Assembly: GCA_008828725.1 (NCBI GenBank)
Contig: MEHQ01004261.1
Span: forward strand, 66,232-130,231
DNA from: Saccharina japonica
Lineage: Eukaryota; Sar; Phaeophyceae; Laminariales; Laminariaceae
Reading direction: 5' to 3'
Length of the DNA: 64,000 bases
Shown piece by piece: positions 1 to 43,275 of this stretch. The notes beneath the pieces were generated by a model. It was not told the DNA's origin and did not search any database. It was given only the letters and a program-made list of their open reading frames with translations. A program made the position numbers and the translations under genes. Numbering within the stretch: position 1 is the stretch's first letter; every line of letters starts with the position of its first letter.

Positions 1-31230
<31,230 letters not shown>

Positions 31231-32660
31231 CTGCAAAGAACAATGTGATCGCCAGTCGTTAGCAAACCACACAGAAATACAACAAACAACGCAATATGGC
31301 GAAGATTAGGAGTTTGCAGCCGTGATTTGCGGGGCGGTTTAAGAGTAGGGGGCCGAAGGATAGTTTTTAATAGCTGCGCCTTAAGCGCGCAGAGGGGTTG
31401 CTCTGCACGCGGGTCCCAGTGACACTTCGCCACACCATCGTATCGATATAATCGTTTGACGCGCTTATACAGCAGTACGAGTACGCACTATTGTGTAGCA
31501 CGAGTACTGCTGCACTGAATAATATATTATTACGTATCCGTACTTTTCCATGATCGACGGCCACAGCGATGATGCTGCATTGACGTACTGCACAATTACT
31601 GTGTGTCGTCGTGTGTCAGTGGGTCTACCCCCTTCATCCTCCTACAATGATTTGTACTCGAAGAACAAGAACTAACTGCTGCCGTGCCTGTCTGCACTTA
31701 TGTGCTGAATCATTTTGATGCCGCTGCTTACATTTCACTACGCATAATAGGTCCGACGACGCACTCCGCGACTTGACGCTTCTATCGCATCGATATAATC
31801 CAACAGAGTAGAGAGAGGGAACAATCCTTTTGACTCGCACACGGGATTTGTCGGCTGGGCGGGGAGCGGGTCGGGGCGCTGCCCTTACCCGCTCCCTGCC
31901 ACAAAGTCTGTGATGAGTGGCGACAAGAATACTCTTCTTCTTGCACTTGTACGGCTGTACGAATACTTACGTACTGCATTCAATTGGCCATCAATCGCAT
32001 CAATCGTAAATATTCCGTGTGTGTCCGTACGAGTATTGGGAGTTATATACAGAGTACCGGCCCGCTCATAAGAAACCAGAAATCGGGCTTAGGCTGACTT
32101 TCTTATTTTAGAAAGGGGTGTGTCCCACACTAACTTCAGTATAATATATGTCGACTTTCTGATTTTCCCCGTAATGTTTAGGCCGAGTTTCTTGTGGGGC
32201 GTTTTCTTATGAGAGGGCCGGTAGTGTATGTGTTAGTGTGCAAGCTAAGTCAATTTAGTACAACAGCAACACCCGCAACTATATTAAAAAAAAAAATAAA
32301 AACAACAGCTGTGACCGTGATTTGCTCGAGCGTATTCGTGCGAAGCGCAATGTGATGTCGAGCGGCGTAACTTGTTGTGTCGTTTCATTTGGTGTTACAT
32401 TTCGCACGAACATCATGGACCATGGACCATGGACCATGGATCATGGATAATAAAATCGTGGATCGACTCGGACTCTCTCCCAAGGCATGGGCCATGGGCC
32501 ATAGAAATCATGACGATTAATTATGTGCTTCGGATCACACACCCGAACGCCGTCTGACCCACTCCGCTTCCTGGCAATTCCATTCAAACAATATTCCATG
32601 GACGCGCATACACAGGGTTGCCAGCTGGGCGGGGCACGGAGGTCGGGGCGCAGCGTCGAC
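31231..32660. other. Sequence upstream of PH exon: repeat A, otherwise plain
   Basis: 32,065-32,232 is the close copy of repeat A. 32,413-32,480 has ATGGACCATGGACCATGG palindromes. Nothing coding supported. Confidence 0.5.
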
Positions 32661-33600
32661 CTGGTGCCCGCCGCCTCGCCTGTGAAGTACTATGTATGGT
32701 TGTAGCTTGTACGCAGCTATGCCTGGTATTCATCATGTATGTACATACAGCAGCTTTTGTATAATACTGCCTTGGCGTCCTCCATGTAGGTATGTGCTCG
32801 TCAGGGGCTTGTGCACAACGCAGCTTATTCAGCGTCCTCCACATTATCGCCGGGTGGGTGCTAGCGTACAACGCAGCGTATATCACCTAGGCTCAGCAGC
32901 AGCAGCAGCAGCAGCAGCACAGCAGCAGCAGCAGCACAGCAGCACGCTGCTGCAGCAGTCCTCCACGTTATCGTCAGGTGGCTGCCCGCCGCCTCGCCTG
33001 TGAAGTATTATGTATTGTTGTAGCTTGTACGCAGCTATGCCTGGTATTCAAAATGTACAGACAGCAGCTTTTGAAATGCTGCCTTGGCGTCCTCCATGTA
33101 TGTATGTGCTCGTCAGGCGCTTGCGCGCAACGCAGCTTACATCAGCGTTCTCCACATTATATCGCCGGGTGCTAGCGCACAACACAGCGTACATCACCTA
33201 GGCTCAGCAGCAGCAGCACAGCAGCAGCAGCACAGCAGCAGGCTGCTGCAGCAGTCCTCCACGTTATCGTCAGGTGGCTGCCCGCCGCCTCGCCTGTGAA
33301 GTATTATGTATTGTTGTAGCTTGTACGTAGCTATGCCTGGTATTCATCATTGTACATACAGCAGCTTTTATAATGCTGCCTTGGCGTCCTCCATGTATGT
33401 AAGTCCTCGTCAGGCGCTTGCGCACAACGCAGCTTAAATCGGCGTCCTCCACATTATCGCCGGTGCTAGCGCACAACGCAGCGTATATCACCTAGGCTCA
33501 GCAGCAGCCGCAGCAGCAGCAGCACAACAGCAGCACAGCAGCACGCAGCACGCTGCTGCAGCAGTCCTCCACGTTATCGTCAGGTGGCTGCGCCGTCGCT
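32660..33600 (+). repeat. Three tandem ~300-bp units with (CAG)n
   Basis: Each unit runs TGTAGCTTGTACGCAGCTAT, CTGCCTTGGCGTCCTCCATG, CGCTTGCGC(G/A)CAACGCAGC, CACCTAGGCTCAGCAGCAG, then TCCTCCACGTTATCGTCAGG. CAG tract lengths differ among units. Confidence 0.92.
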
Positions 33601-34980
33601 TTGCACAGTTGCACTTCCCATGTATTAAAGCTCAGTACAAGTTCGCCCGTCACCATAACCGACTCGACCCAGAGCTATACTACCAAGCTAGGTTAAGTAT
33701 TGAATCAGTATAACTTTATCTAGCCAAATGTCACAGATCCATATTTTTATACCAGGTACAACATGGCGTAGATGGATTGATGGGCTACAGAGCCAAATCG
33801 TGTTTGGAGTCGAACTAAGTAGGGGAGGGGATTACTAAAAAAAGATGGAATTAGACCTCGAAACAGAGTTGAAAGGCAGGGGATTTGGGAAATTAAATAA
33901 TTTCCGCGACAGAGCCCAGTAACTAAAGTCACTGGGAAAAACATCTAAATCCAGAATCCAGTCGTGGGGTGCGTCCGTCAGGCACCAACAGCAGATCCCG
34001 TAAGGAGGCTGACTCTGGTCCAAAGCGGTAAGAGGAATTAACGTAAGAGTCGCCGTGCTACTGATGACCCGAGGGTATGCTAATAATACTGCTGTAGGTA
34101 TGTTCCACGCCTGGGACAGCAGTCCCCCTTCATGATCTAACGTCGATCTTTAGGCAGATACATCCCTGATCTGTATGATCTAACATATTCGTGGGAGTCG
34201 TATCATCTGCGTGATCTGGCGCATGTTTCCTGGGTTGGATCTGCACTACTCTGTACGATGCAGGTTCTGTACAACATATCATAACGGCAGGACAGGACCT
34301 ACTACAAACAGTTACGCTACGAAGTAGATAGATGACTGCTGTACATAATAATGATCTGTCCTGCGTTGTGGTAAAGCAGTCAGTATGTTAACGAGTGTTG
34401 TTTGAGAAACTTCAAATGTTGGTGTGTTTTAGGTGTCTTTGCGCTTTTGCTCATGCATGCTTCTCTCTTCGCACACGGCTCAAGATATTTGATAGTTGGG
34501 GACTACGTTTTTTTTGCAGGGTTATAGCTTCCAGCGTGTAGTTATAGTTGCACAGCAACAGGCTACCCCGCCCAGTAGATGGCTCTGTCCTGACGAGCTG
34601 GCGATCCCTCACCAACAGCTGGGAACTACTGAGTAGTTGCCGTAATACTTATATAAGAGGGACTCCTGGTCTGCAATATCGGCAAACGCATATATGTAGA
34701 CAAAAAATTTCCCCTTGATTTCCATCACGCTGGGATAACAAACACCATTTTAACTTCTTTGAACCGGGCCACTGCGGTCTATCATCTATCCAAACCAACC
34801 AAAATCTGAAGCCCATCTACTTCAGTCGATACCCCTGGTATCATCAAGGAAGACTACAAATAGTAGCAAAGTCTCCTTCCCTGACAGTGGCGTCGACGGT
34901 AGAAGCACACGCATCGATATGGGACATGTGACATGTGACGGGCGGGAACCATCGCTCCCCCGGGGCCTGCGGTGGTAGCT
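33601..34980. other. No gene seen
   Basis: Apart from a repeat H copy (34,125-34,330) I see nothing supportable. A minus frame at 33,835-34,023 (DVFPSDFSYWALSRKLF) could be a decayed coding relic. Confidence 0.4.
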
Positions 34981-35022
34981 AGCGATGCAGAGACCCGACT
35001 CCCGCCGCGTTTCCCCAGTCAC

Positions 35023-35125
35023 CCCGTATGTGCCCTCGAACGGCAGTCCATCACATAGGTCGTGTAGAACATGGCTACCATGTCCTGGACTACCGGCACG
35101 TTCTCCGTCTTGCCCGCTTGACCGC
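35023..35125 (-). CDS. Weak candidate exon
   Basis: Open stretch reading GKTENVPVVQDMVAMFYTTY between CCTTAG and GTGACT. Codon-like but in a GA/CT-rich setting; phases do not fit its neighbours. No family recognised. Confidence 0.2.
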
Positions 35126-35159
35126 CTAAGGACGGAATCGTCGCCCTCCCGGTACCTTC

Positions 35160-35280
35160 ATATTTCGGCCCACTTCCCCTTCCCCTTTCCCATTCTCCCG
35201 TCTCTTTCCGCTCCCCCTTCCCCTTATATTCCCCTTCCCCTTCCCCTTCCCCTTCCCCCCGTCCCATTGCTTCGTTCGGT
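35160..35280 (+). repeat. (TTCCCC)n pyrimidine tract
   Basis: CCCCTTCCCCTTCCCC and variants for about 110 bp; GA-rich on the gene strand. Confidence 0.85.
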
Positions 35281-35459
35281 GAGTACGGCGGTGGTCTCTG
35301 CGGCCTTCCGAGCAACCGCCGCGTAACGTGACTTGGTTGGGAAATACAGCCTTGGACGTGTATGCGCGGGGGGTGCGGACATCATTACGGTGGCGCCGGC
35401 AAGGAGAGAAACCATGGACCAAGTTGCAGCACGTCTGTCGGGGGCTCCACGCCACTAGG

Positions 35460-36235
35460 CTCACAACCGAGCCGCGAGCTCTGCTCGGAAAATAGGTGTT
35501 TCGGAAACAGAGGAACCTACTGTAATCTTCGGGAGCATCCCCACCCTCGCTCTCGGTAGGACGAGCTTGCCTGGGGCTCCTCTCCACGTACATGCGAGCC
35601 GAGCTCATCTGTGGGAATGAGGCTGTCTCGGAAACAGAGGAACCCTAACCTTCACCCCAACCCTCAGTATGAGCATGAGGGCTCGGCGATCCCGTCGGAC
35701 TGTTTGGCCGTGGAACGCGGGGGGTCGCGCCTGCTACCGATGCTGTCAAACGTAGGCCCCCTCGGCCCACCCAGAACGGGTACGGGGTATGTTCTCCTCC
35801 TACGAACGAGGTCGTGGGCGCTCTGCTCTCCCCCCCATGGTTGGGACCGGCGGCCGCACCAGTGCCGGACGCGCAGTTGGTTACGCCCCGCACCGTCTTG
35901 CCTCTCTTCCTCCACCTTAGCTGGTGCCGTGGCGGCTATCTTATTTCCTCGTGCGGTTTCTTGGACGCTCCCGGTGGGTGGAAGCTATCAATGTCCTGTC
36001 CTCTCCGGCAGCTCTGTGGCCCCCTCTTACTTCGCCTTGTCCCTGGTTTCGTGGCTACCGTCTTATTTCCCCTTGAGGTCTGATTCGACGATCCCTGTGG
36101 ATGGAATCTACGCCCTGTCCTTTCCTACCGCGGAAAAGGCAAGACATTCGTTGCCATTTTACCAGGCAGTACTCGCACTACTGTACAGCAACATATATCT
36201 CAGTCTATTTCCAGGCAATTTGTCCCCGTAACGCC
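35460..36235 (+). repeat. Diverged direct repeats
   Basis: TCGGAAACAGAGGAACC at about 35,502 and 35,628 marks one pair. A 100-bp pair at 35,915-36,130 shares GTGGCTA(T/C)C(T/G)TCTTATTTCC and CCTGTCCT(C/T)TCC. A third, inverted relative lies at 36,855-36,965. The 206-codon plus frame here is probably not a gene. Confidence 0.6.
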
Positions 36236-36302
36236 GTGACGGGAGTATGGTCCTGAAAGGGGTCGTCAAAACAAACCGCATGCGTTTAGACAAAAAGAAA
36301 GA

Positions 36303-36866
36303 CCGCTAAGGGTCGTTCTTATCGAGCAACTTTTCCCCAACATTTCCAATATTGCTTAAAGCAAAATACAGGAAAAGCAGAAAAAGCAGGATTTATTTGG
36401 AAAATAATGAATTTTGGCAGAGGGAAACATATTTGGAAGTCGTAATATTATCGAGGTAAAAGAGAATTGTATTTTGCATGTACGGGAGAAGTTAACCAAT
36501 CACATGAGTACGGCTTATCTGTACTCGAGTAGCCTGTTCGTCGTACCCACCGGCGATAGTTTGTATCGTCGACTCGCGAGCGAAGCACGCAGCGAAGCAG
36601 GGTAGCGATACAGGTACAAGGTGGGGTACGGACTAGTTTGAATGGGTGTCGGTATCCTTGTTCTCGGACTGGCGCTGGTTTGGGGCGCTGTCCTCTCGTT
36701 TGTCCTGTTCAACTGCTTCTGGAAGGCGCTATCCTTCTCTTGTTCGTCCTGTTCAACTGCATAGTATTTGGAATTTTTTTTTGAAAAACATGAAAATCCT
36801 AAACATTGCCCGAAAAAAACAATTGGAATTTTTGGGGGGAAATTGCTCGATAAGAACGACCCTAAG
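36303..36866. mobile_element. Element with ~24-bp inverted ends (CTAAGGGTCGTTCTTATCGA)
   Basis: The left arm at 36,305-36,330 is inverted at 36,840-36,864 (GCTCGATAAGAACGACCCTA). The next bases inward are also loosely inverted. No transposase frame recognised. Confidence 0.72.
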
Positions 36867-37132
36867 AGTTCGCATCCACCTCGGATCGTCAAAGAACTCG
36901 CACGAGAAAACACGGGAAAAAAAATGTCGACCCCACGAAACGAGGTGAGGTGAAGGAAGGGGGGAAAGAGGGTCCGCAGGGTAAGACTATCTCTCCCTCC
37001 GATCAGGCGGTCCACGCTCGGAGACCAGGAGATACGCTCCTGGAACCCCCGATGCCGCGGAATCATCACCCCCCCCCCGACCCCCCCGCTCAACGACGGA
37101 GGTGGGTTCAGCTCTGGCACCGGTACTGGGCC

Positions 37133-37320
37133 GGGGGGGGGGGGTATACTCGATATGAATGCATGGCCGTAGTCGCATGACCATAGACCCTCGCATCCCT
37201 ATAATGTCGGGACGGAGCATGTCAGGTTTCCACCGACCAGGTAGACATTGCTAGCATCAAGCGTGAAGCGCCTTGTGAGGTGTTCGGCGAGTCGCATGAA
37301 GGGTGAGCTGCTTCGTACTA

Positions 37321-37395
<75 letters not shown>
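37133..37395 (+). repeat. Short element D copy between two poly(G) tracts (the second 75 nt)
   Basis: About 180 bp of D (GAATGCATGGCCGTAGTCGC to GAGTCGCATGAAGGGTGAGC) bounded by G runs on both sides. Confidence 0.88.
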
Positions 37396-37539
37396 CGCAG
37401 CCCCGGCGGATGCGCTTGCTGGCCAGGGCAGCGGCGAACGGCGCGGCAGCCCACAGGAGAAGGTGGAGGACACCAGGGAGGTCGGGTGGGCTGGGAGACA
37501 CAGCGGTGGTTACCGCGGACGCAGGTACGACACTAGGAG

Positions 37540-37930
37540 CGTGCTACGATGGAGGTATAACTTTTTGGCTGATTCTGTTTCTGAATGACGGGGCTCCTTA
37601 ACCCACTCAGAACTGAAAAATAAAAAACGTATCCCACATTAATTCCAAGCAGTTTGTCCCCGAAAAAGGGGGACCATTTCTTAAGGGAGTATAACCCAAA
37701 ATCGTCGGAATCTCATTCTTGTGTTGCAGATATTAATATTAATAGTTTCATTTTAAACTAAGGCCGTGGAATTGTTAGTCGGGTAGCGCTCCGAATGTGT
37801 GTTTTCCTCCGAAATCAGTTTTTGGTATACTATTAGAACAGAGCTCCTGAAGTAAGGACCCTCAGAAAATGTACTACTGTATGCAGGTGCACCTCTGCCG
37901 TAGCATGCGTCACTGGGTGGGACGGTGAGG
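37540..37930. repeat. Repeat L copy carrying MITE B
   Basis: MITE B at 37,598-37,688 (TTAACCCACTCAGAACTG to TTTCTTAAGGG) sits inside repeat L, so L is the older insertion. Confidence 0.72.
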
Positions 37931-37934
37931 GTCA

Positions 37935-38999
37935 CAACAACTCGAGGTACGCCGAAGAGACTAACTGTAGATCTACTACTGTAGTGTGGTCACGTTGCTG
38001 GCAGACACCAGGGGTATACGGAAGGAGGTTTAATCTTTCCTGGTAGGCGTTTTGTTTAGGGGCCACTCGGCCGAGTGGCTTTTACCCTAATTAGTTGCAG
38101 TCTTTATGCACTTTTGGTTTGTGTGCCTGAACCGACATGGGATTGTTTGGCTACGTTGCACCATTTTTTTTCCAAGTCTTTTTTTGAGTGGGGTACAGAG
38201 CCGCCCGGCCGAGCGGCCCAACCACGGTACCGCAAATGGGCATAGCCCCCAGTTGGTTTTATAGCATAACCCACCGACATATGCCTGTGTGATAGGACTA
38301 GGTGAGACTCAGAGAAATCCCCTTGCAGGTTTGTGTATTAAGCATCCTTGGTGTTGCTCACTTTCGACAAAATCAGCGTGCAGACGTCTGAGGATGACAT
38401 CTATACCGTACATACTTGAGTCACGTGGCTGAGTAGGCCAGTGGTAAGTGCTACGTATATACGGGCCGATATAATCGGAGAGTTTTCCCCCCATATTTTC
38501 CACATTTTTTCTCCAAGAAAAACAGGAAAAACGAGAAAAACAGGAACTATTTCCAAATTTTCAAGGCTTATCACGGTACTCGATAATCGAGACGGGACGG
38601 GACGGTACTGTTTTTACTTGTTTGGCGGAAAAAAAAATGAAGACGGGACGGGACGGGACGGTAAAATGACGACCAAACAGGTTTTTCAGACGGGACGGGA
38701 CGGGACGGTTGGTGTACAATTTCTCAACGGGACGGGACGGTAATTTCAACGGGGTAGATTTTCACGTGTGAGTGATTTAACGAAACCAGAGCCAACATGC
38801 AACAGTAGGTATGATAGTCGGGCTTGTCCTAAACTGCCTAACCTTATAATAAGTACTACTAATATCCCGTTACTTAGCCGAGAGGCAACACCATTTTTTT
38901 TTTGTTTTTCTTGTCTTGAACCGTTCGACAGCAAAAACGATACTGACTGGTATATACTTCGTATACCTTTTAACATAAAACGGTCTCTCCCTTTTTGGT
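37935..38999. other. No gene; GACGG array at 38,588-38,755
   Basis: GACGGGACGGGACGG blocks recur five times with T-rich spacers. The rest is plain AT-rich sequence. Confidence 0.6.
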
Positions 39000-39265
39000 G
39001 TATTGGAGGCTTTGAGCTGATTTTCTACGTTCAACTGGCGCGAAAAGCACCGGTATACCGTTTAATGGCAGTTCCGGAGTCCCTTTTTGGTGTATTAGAG
39101 GCTTTGAGCTGATTTTCTACGTTCAACTGGCGTGAAAAGCACCGGTATACCGTTTAATGGCAGTTCCGGAGTCCCTTTTTGGTGTATTGGAGGCTTTGAG
39201 CTGATTTTTTACGTTCAACTGGCGTGAAAAGCACCGGTATACCGTTTAATGGCAGTTCCGGAGGG
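38990..39265 (+). repeat. 93-bp tandem repeat, three units
   Basis: Unit from CCCTTTTTGGTGTATTGGAG through TTTCTACGTTCAACTGGCG to GGCAGTTCCGGAGT; nearly identical copies. Confidence 0.95.
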
Positions 39266-39299
39266 TTTACGGGCCCGTTTTGGGCCTTTCCCGGTGATA

Positions 39300-40038
39300 T
39301 AGCAGGACCCTAGGTACATGTATAGGGCATACATAATGGATGAGACAAAAAGGCCATAAATTTCCTCATTTCACAATAAAACACGATAATCTGAATGCTA
39401 TACGTATACGCGCTGATGGTTTTTCCCAATCTGCAGTAGAAATAGATCGTGATCTTATCCGATACATGAATTACTTCCATCATCATCATCATCATCACGA
39501 AATAGCAAGAAACGCACAGCTTCTTCACGCCTCACCCTCTGCCCGCCGCTACTGCTTCTCCGCCGCCGTAATGTTCATCGTCACGCAGCGGGAGCATTTA
39601 TTAGGACCCCTCGCGGCGTCATACGCCTTCATCAATGTGACCACCGACCAATCCCACAGTACTCCCCCCCTCCCGACCAATATCTCCTTAAGCCTTACCC
39701 TTACAACCAACGACCCATATGCCAGCGTCACGGGGGGGGGGGGGGGGGGGGGGACAAAAAAACTCGGCTGCACTGTATAAAACACCTCTGTTCTCGCCTA
39801 ATGCCCTCTACATAAAACCCGGCCACCGCCGCCGCCGCCGTCACAAAGAAGCCGCCTAGTGGCCACAAGGACAGCACAACCACTAAATAAAAAATACAAT
39901 CACCGTACCACAAGACGCATAACTGCTTAACCCCCCCTTCCGCCCCCACCCTCACCCCTCCCTCTACCGCCCCCCCCCCCCCCCATGAACCGCTCTCTTC
40001 ACCACCCCCCCTCCCCCCTTCCCCCGTCTCTCCCCCAC
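39300..40038. other. Ambiguous stretch with long open frames on both strands
   Basis: 39,340-39,780 is open on plus (146 codons), 39,549-39,785 on minus (VTLMKAYDAARGPNKCSRC). A 20-G tract lies at 39,732-39,752. Neither frame has a domain; splice support is weak. Confidence 0.35.
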
Positions 40039-40171
40039 CTCGCAGAGCTCATCAGCCCAAGGGATGTCCAGGGGGTCTTCTCTTCCAACTAATAAAAAAA
40101 AGCCTCTTCCGAAACCCCGACATCGGCAACGGCGATTTTCCACCAAGTGTTTTCGCGTACGCCCGGCACAC
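40039..40171 (-). CDS. Two small candidate exons, possibly the 5' end of the PI4K gene
   Basis: Exons 40,144-40,171 and 40,039-40,088 flank a 55-nt intron (GTGGAA to TTTATTAG) that removes an otherwise in-frame stop. Joined they read VCRAYAKTLVGREDPLDI, then PWADELCE. The first acceptor follows a long T/C tract, and the second donor is GTGGGG. Phase 0 out would fit the PH exon at 31,230, but that intron would be about 8.8 kb. Family not recognised. It may instead belong to a separate gene. Confidence 0.5.
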
Positions 40172-41389
40172 CTCCAGCGCGTCAAAAAAAAGAAAGAGAG
40201 AAAAAAACCACTCGAACCCCCCCCCTCCCCCCTCCCCTCCCCGCCCCGCCCTAAGCGGAGCCCATACACTATAAAAACCGTGGCCGTAGGTTTTCAAAAT
40301 ATGCTTCGTACTCGTATAATATAAATCATATAAACCCTTTTTTTGCGTCCACCACAGAGGGAAAACGTGCAAAAAACAAATACGACGGTTACAACATCGG
40401 GCCCCACGACCCAAGCAGCCCGGGCTGTTCGGAGGGGTAGGGTACCGACGGGGTGCGCTACGATCGAGGTCGAACCGTTTTTTTTTTTTCTGGTCCTCCT
40501 CACTTGGAGAGCTGCATACTATTAGCGAGTAACTAGTAAGCCGCCTAAAACCGACTTAAAACAAAAGATGTGTACGTACGTACTCGTAGGCAAAAAAAAA
40601 AGGATGAAAATTTCCCATGACCTAATATACACATAGTACCAGGTAGGTGCTAACGAAAAAACGAACTGCTTGTGCAACACAAATGGGATAACTATGTTTA
40701 GCACACCGGGTGAGAGTTGCTTAGTTCAGGAATGAACAATCCAACGCCCTGTATTAACGAAAAAATAGTGCGCAACACTAATTATGGGATATGTCATCAC
40801 ACCGGGTGACATTTCCTCAGTTCAGGAACGAACAATCCCATGCCTTGTATAGGTGCTACATTCTCATGGCCTACAGGTGCTTAACGAAAAAAGTATGGTG
40901 CAACACAAATAAGGCATACGTGGTTCCATGGCTTATCGAGTAGTCTCCTTCCTAACTTTTTTTGAGGAGCACCGTTTAGTCAGATTTATTTTCGACCAAA
41001 TCCCTTTTTTTTTCAGACCAAAAAGCGCTACGAGTACGAGTACGGTACTATATATACCCCTATATACCCCGTAGCACGCATCTGCTGCTGCACAGTCTGC
41101 CTAAAAACCGCTGATAAGACCGCAATTTTCTTGCCGAGTTCAGGTCGCTCCACCCGGGTGCTAGCAGCACGGGTCCGCTGCACGTCTCTCTTCCAATAGA
41201 CGGCCGATGATGCAACCGCACTTTCTTTTGCCGCTTTTCAGGTCGCTACACATATAACCTGGGGTCTCCCCAGAGGGTGGATGACATGTATGCCCACAGA
41301 TAGATGTACCGTTTATCACACGGGGTGAAAAGATTACACACCCCCCGGGGGGGGGGATTTTCCAAGCCGATCCATCGCGAAAGCAAGGG

Positions 41390-41500
41390 AGGGGGGGGGG
41401 GGGGGNNNNNNNNNNNNNNNNNNNNNNNNNNNNNNNNNNNNNNNNNNNNNNNNNNNNNNNNNNNNNNNNNNNNNNNNNNNNNNNNNNNNNNNNNNNNNNN
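41390..41500. other. Assembly gap after a poly(G) tract
   Basis: N from 41,406 to 41,500, directly after about 16 G. Confidence 0.95.
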
Positions 41501-41879
41501 ACACACATAACCAAAATGGTGCTTTTACGGAAAAAAAAGTACGAGGTGTTTCCGTAGATGCTCAGTTCGTTGTCGTTTGTTTGCACATTCCCCGCTGTCG
41601 AACAAATCAGCCCGGCAAATCGTTCAACGGGCCGTGCTATCTTGCGTGTTGCCTGATATAATACGGTATACTGATATATCGTGGTAGGTAGGGGGTAGGG
41701 TAGTATGTTGCCGCCGCAAGCCAGCGCCACCCCCCCGGTCGGTGCTTACTGTACGAGTACGTAGAACTTCTCGGGAGACAGAACAACGTGTGAGAACGCC
41801 ATCACTCGCGTCTCTACGCGTACCGCGTTGAAGAGACGGAAAAAAAAACGAAGGGGTTTTTACAGCAGGCAGGGCTGTT

Positions 41880-42890
41880 TCACACCTCACCAGCTACTCA
41901 GCCGAACAGACCTGGGGGCTTCGTTCTACACTCTTACGTTTCACCTGAGGGCTGTTCACGTTAACCGTTGCGTTAGCCGTGAGATATCTGAGGCCTGCCC
42001 GTGTTACCCGCCACATATCGGAGAGAGACCTGGGGACTGTCCACTCCGCCCACACAACACATCCCAAAGAGACCTGAAATATGCTTCCCTTTCCCTGGCA
42101 TACATCCGCGGGGAGACCTGAAACTTCCTACCCTCTACAAAACCCCGTCAGATATATAGCTCTAGCAGCAAAATATAGGGTTGGGGTACGGAATAGGCGC
42201 CGCCCCTGAAGGGCAACAACAACAACAACAGCAGGCAGGGCTGCCTGCTTCAACCACGTACATCGATCGCCGCAGAGGCCTAAGGATTGATCGTTTCTCC
42301 ATCTGCTACAAAATTAGCCAGGGCTGCCCACTTTCCCCCCTGCCACATGTAGCCATCTGCTACAAAATTAGCCAAGGTTGCCCACTTTCCCCCCTGCCAC
42401 ATGTAGCCGTAGAGACCCATCCGATCTGAGAGCTGTTCACACCCCCCCCCCAACGGCTACGTACCCAAAACCCAGGAGAGCTGAGAGCCCGGCACTTTCT
42501 CCGCTGCGTACGATAAAGAGCCAAAATAGATCCGAGCAAAGGGATACATCGCTTGAACCACTTTCGGGTCGTTCGAGAGCTTGCAGCGGTCGCGGCTGCC
42601 CGGTCCAACCGCGTGTATCCCCCCGCAGATACCCAAATGCTGTTTGTTGCCTTTGCCTGCCCCCCCCCACCCCCCCAAAAAAAACAGGGGCTGTTCATTT
42701 CCCCCGCCACTTTGATCCGAAGAGACCCGCGAGCTGTCCCAAATCTATGCAGCCCAAGAGACGTGACGGCTGTTCCAAACCTATATAGCCGAAAAGACCT
42801 GAGAGCTGTAGCACACTCATATAGCCGAAGAGACCTGAGACCTGTTCGCCCCACCAGCGCATCATGAAACGCCCCGGCGAGACCTGGCGG
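41880..42890 (+). repeat. Degenerate GAGACCTG(A/G)GGGCTGT repeats
   Basis: The phrase AGAGACCTGAGAGCTGT recurs at irregular 40-90 bp spacing at least ten times. 42,298-42,412 holds an exact 54-bp duplication (CTGCTACAAAATTAGCCA...). Confidence 0.75.
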
Positions 42891-42986
42891 GAGTAACCCT
42901 CTTCTCCCCCCCCCCTCCCCTACCGGATACCACAACCAGAGTCATAAAACAAAAAAAAAGTCACCAACAACAAACCCAGCACCCAC

Positions 42987-43065
42987 GCCCTCCTGCATCT
43001 CCTTCTTGCTTGCGGTCGGCGGCGGGGATTAAAACAGAGTACAGCTCAGTGGCGGAGGCGGACAT
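42987..43065 (-). CDS. Candidate first exon (MSASATELYSVLIP)
   Basis: An ATG at 43,065 opens MSASATELYSVLIPAADRKQ before a donor GTGGGT at 42,986. It lies just downstream of the stop of the Cwc21/SRRM2 gene and next to a repeat fragment. It could be the start of the kinase gene or of a small separate gene. Its phase (1) does not fit exon 40,171 directly, so at least one exon would be missing. Confidence 0.3.
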
Positions 43066-43275
43066 CGCAGAGGGAGTCGCCGGCGGGAGCGTGTACTCAT
43101 CATCATGCATGGCCACAGTCGCACGACCATAGACCTTCGCATCCCTCGTACAATGCCTGGACAGAGCACGTCGGGTTTTCACCGACCAGGCAGACATCGC
43201 TAGCACCAAGCGCGAAGCACCGGCGAGGGGAGGGGGAGGAAGGGCGGGGGCGGGGGGGGGCTGGAAACGAAACAA

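Noticed and set aside
33747..34023. Retrotransposon protein relic
   Set aside because: Two overlapping minus frames look codon-like, but no reverse transcriptase, integrase or gag motif is visible.
35611..36231. 206-codon plus-strand frame
   Set aside because: Covers diverged direct repeats and gives Pro/Ser/Leu-rich sequence without recognisable domains.
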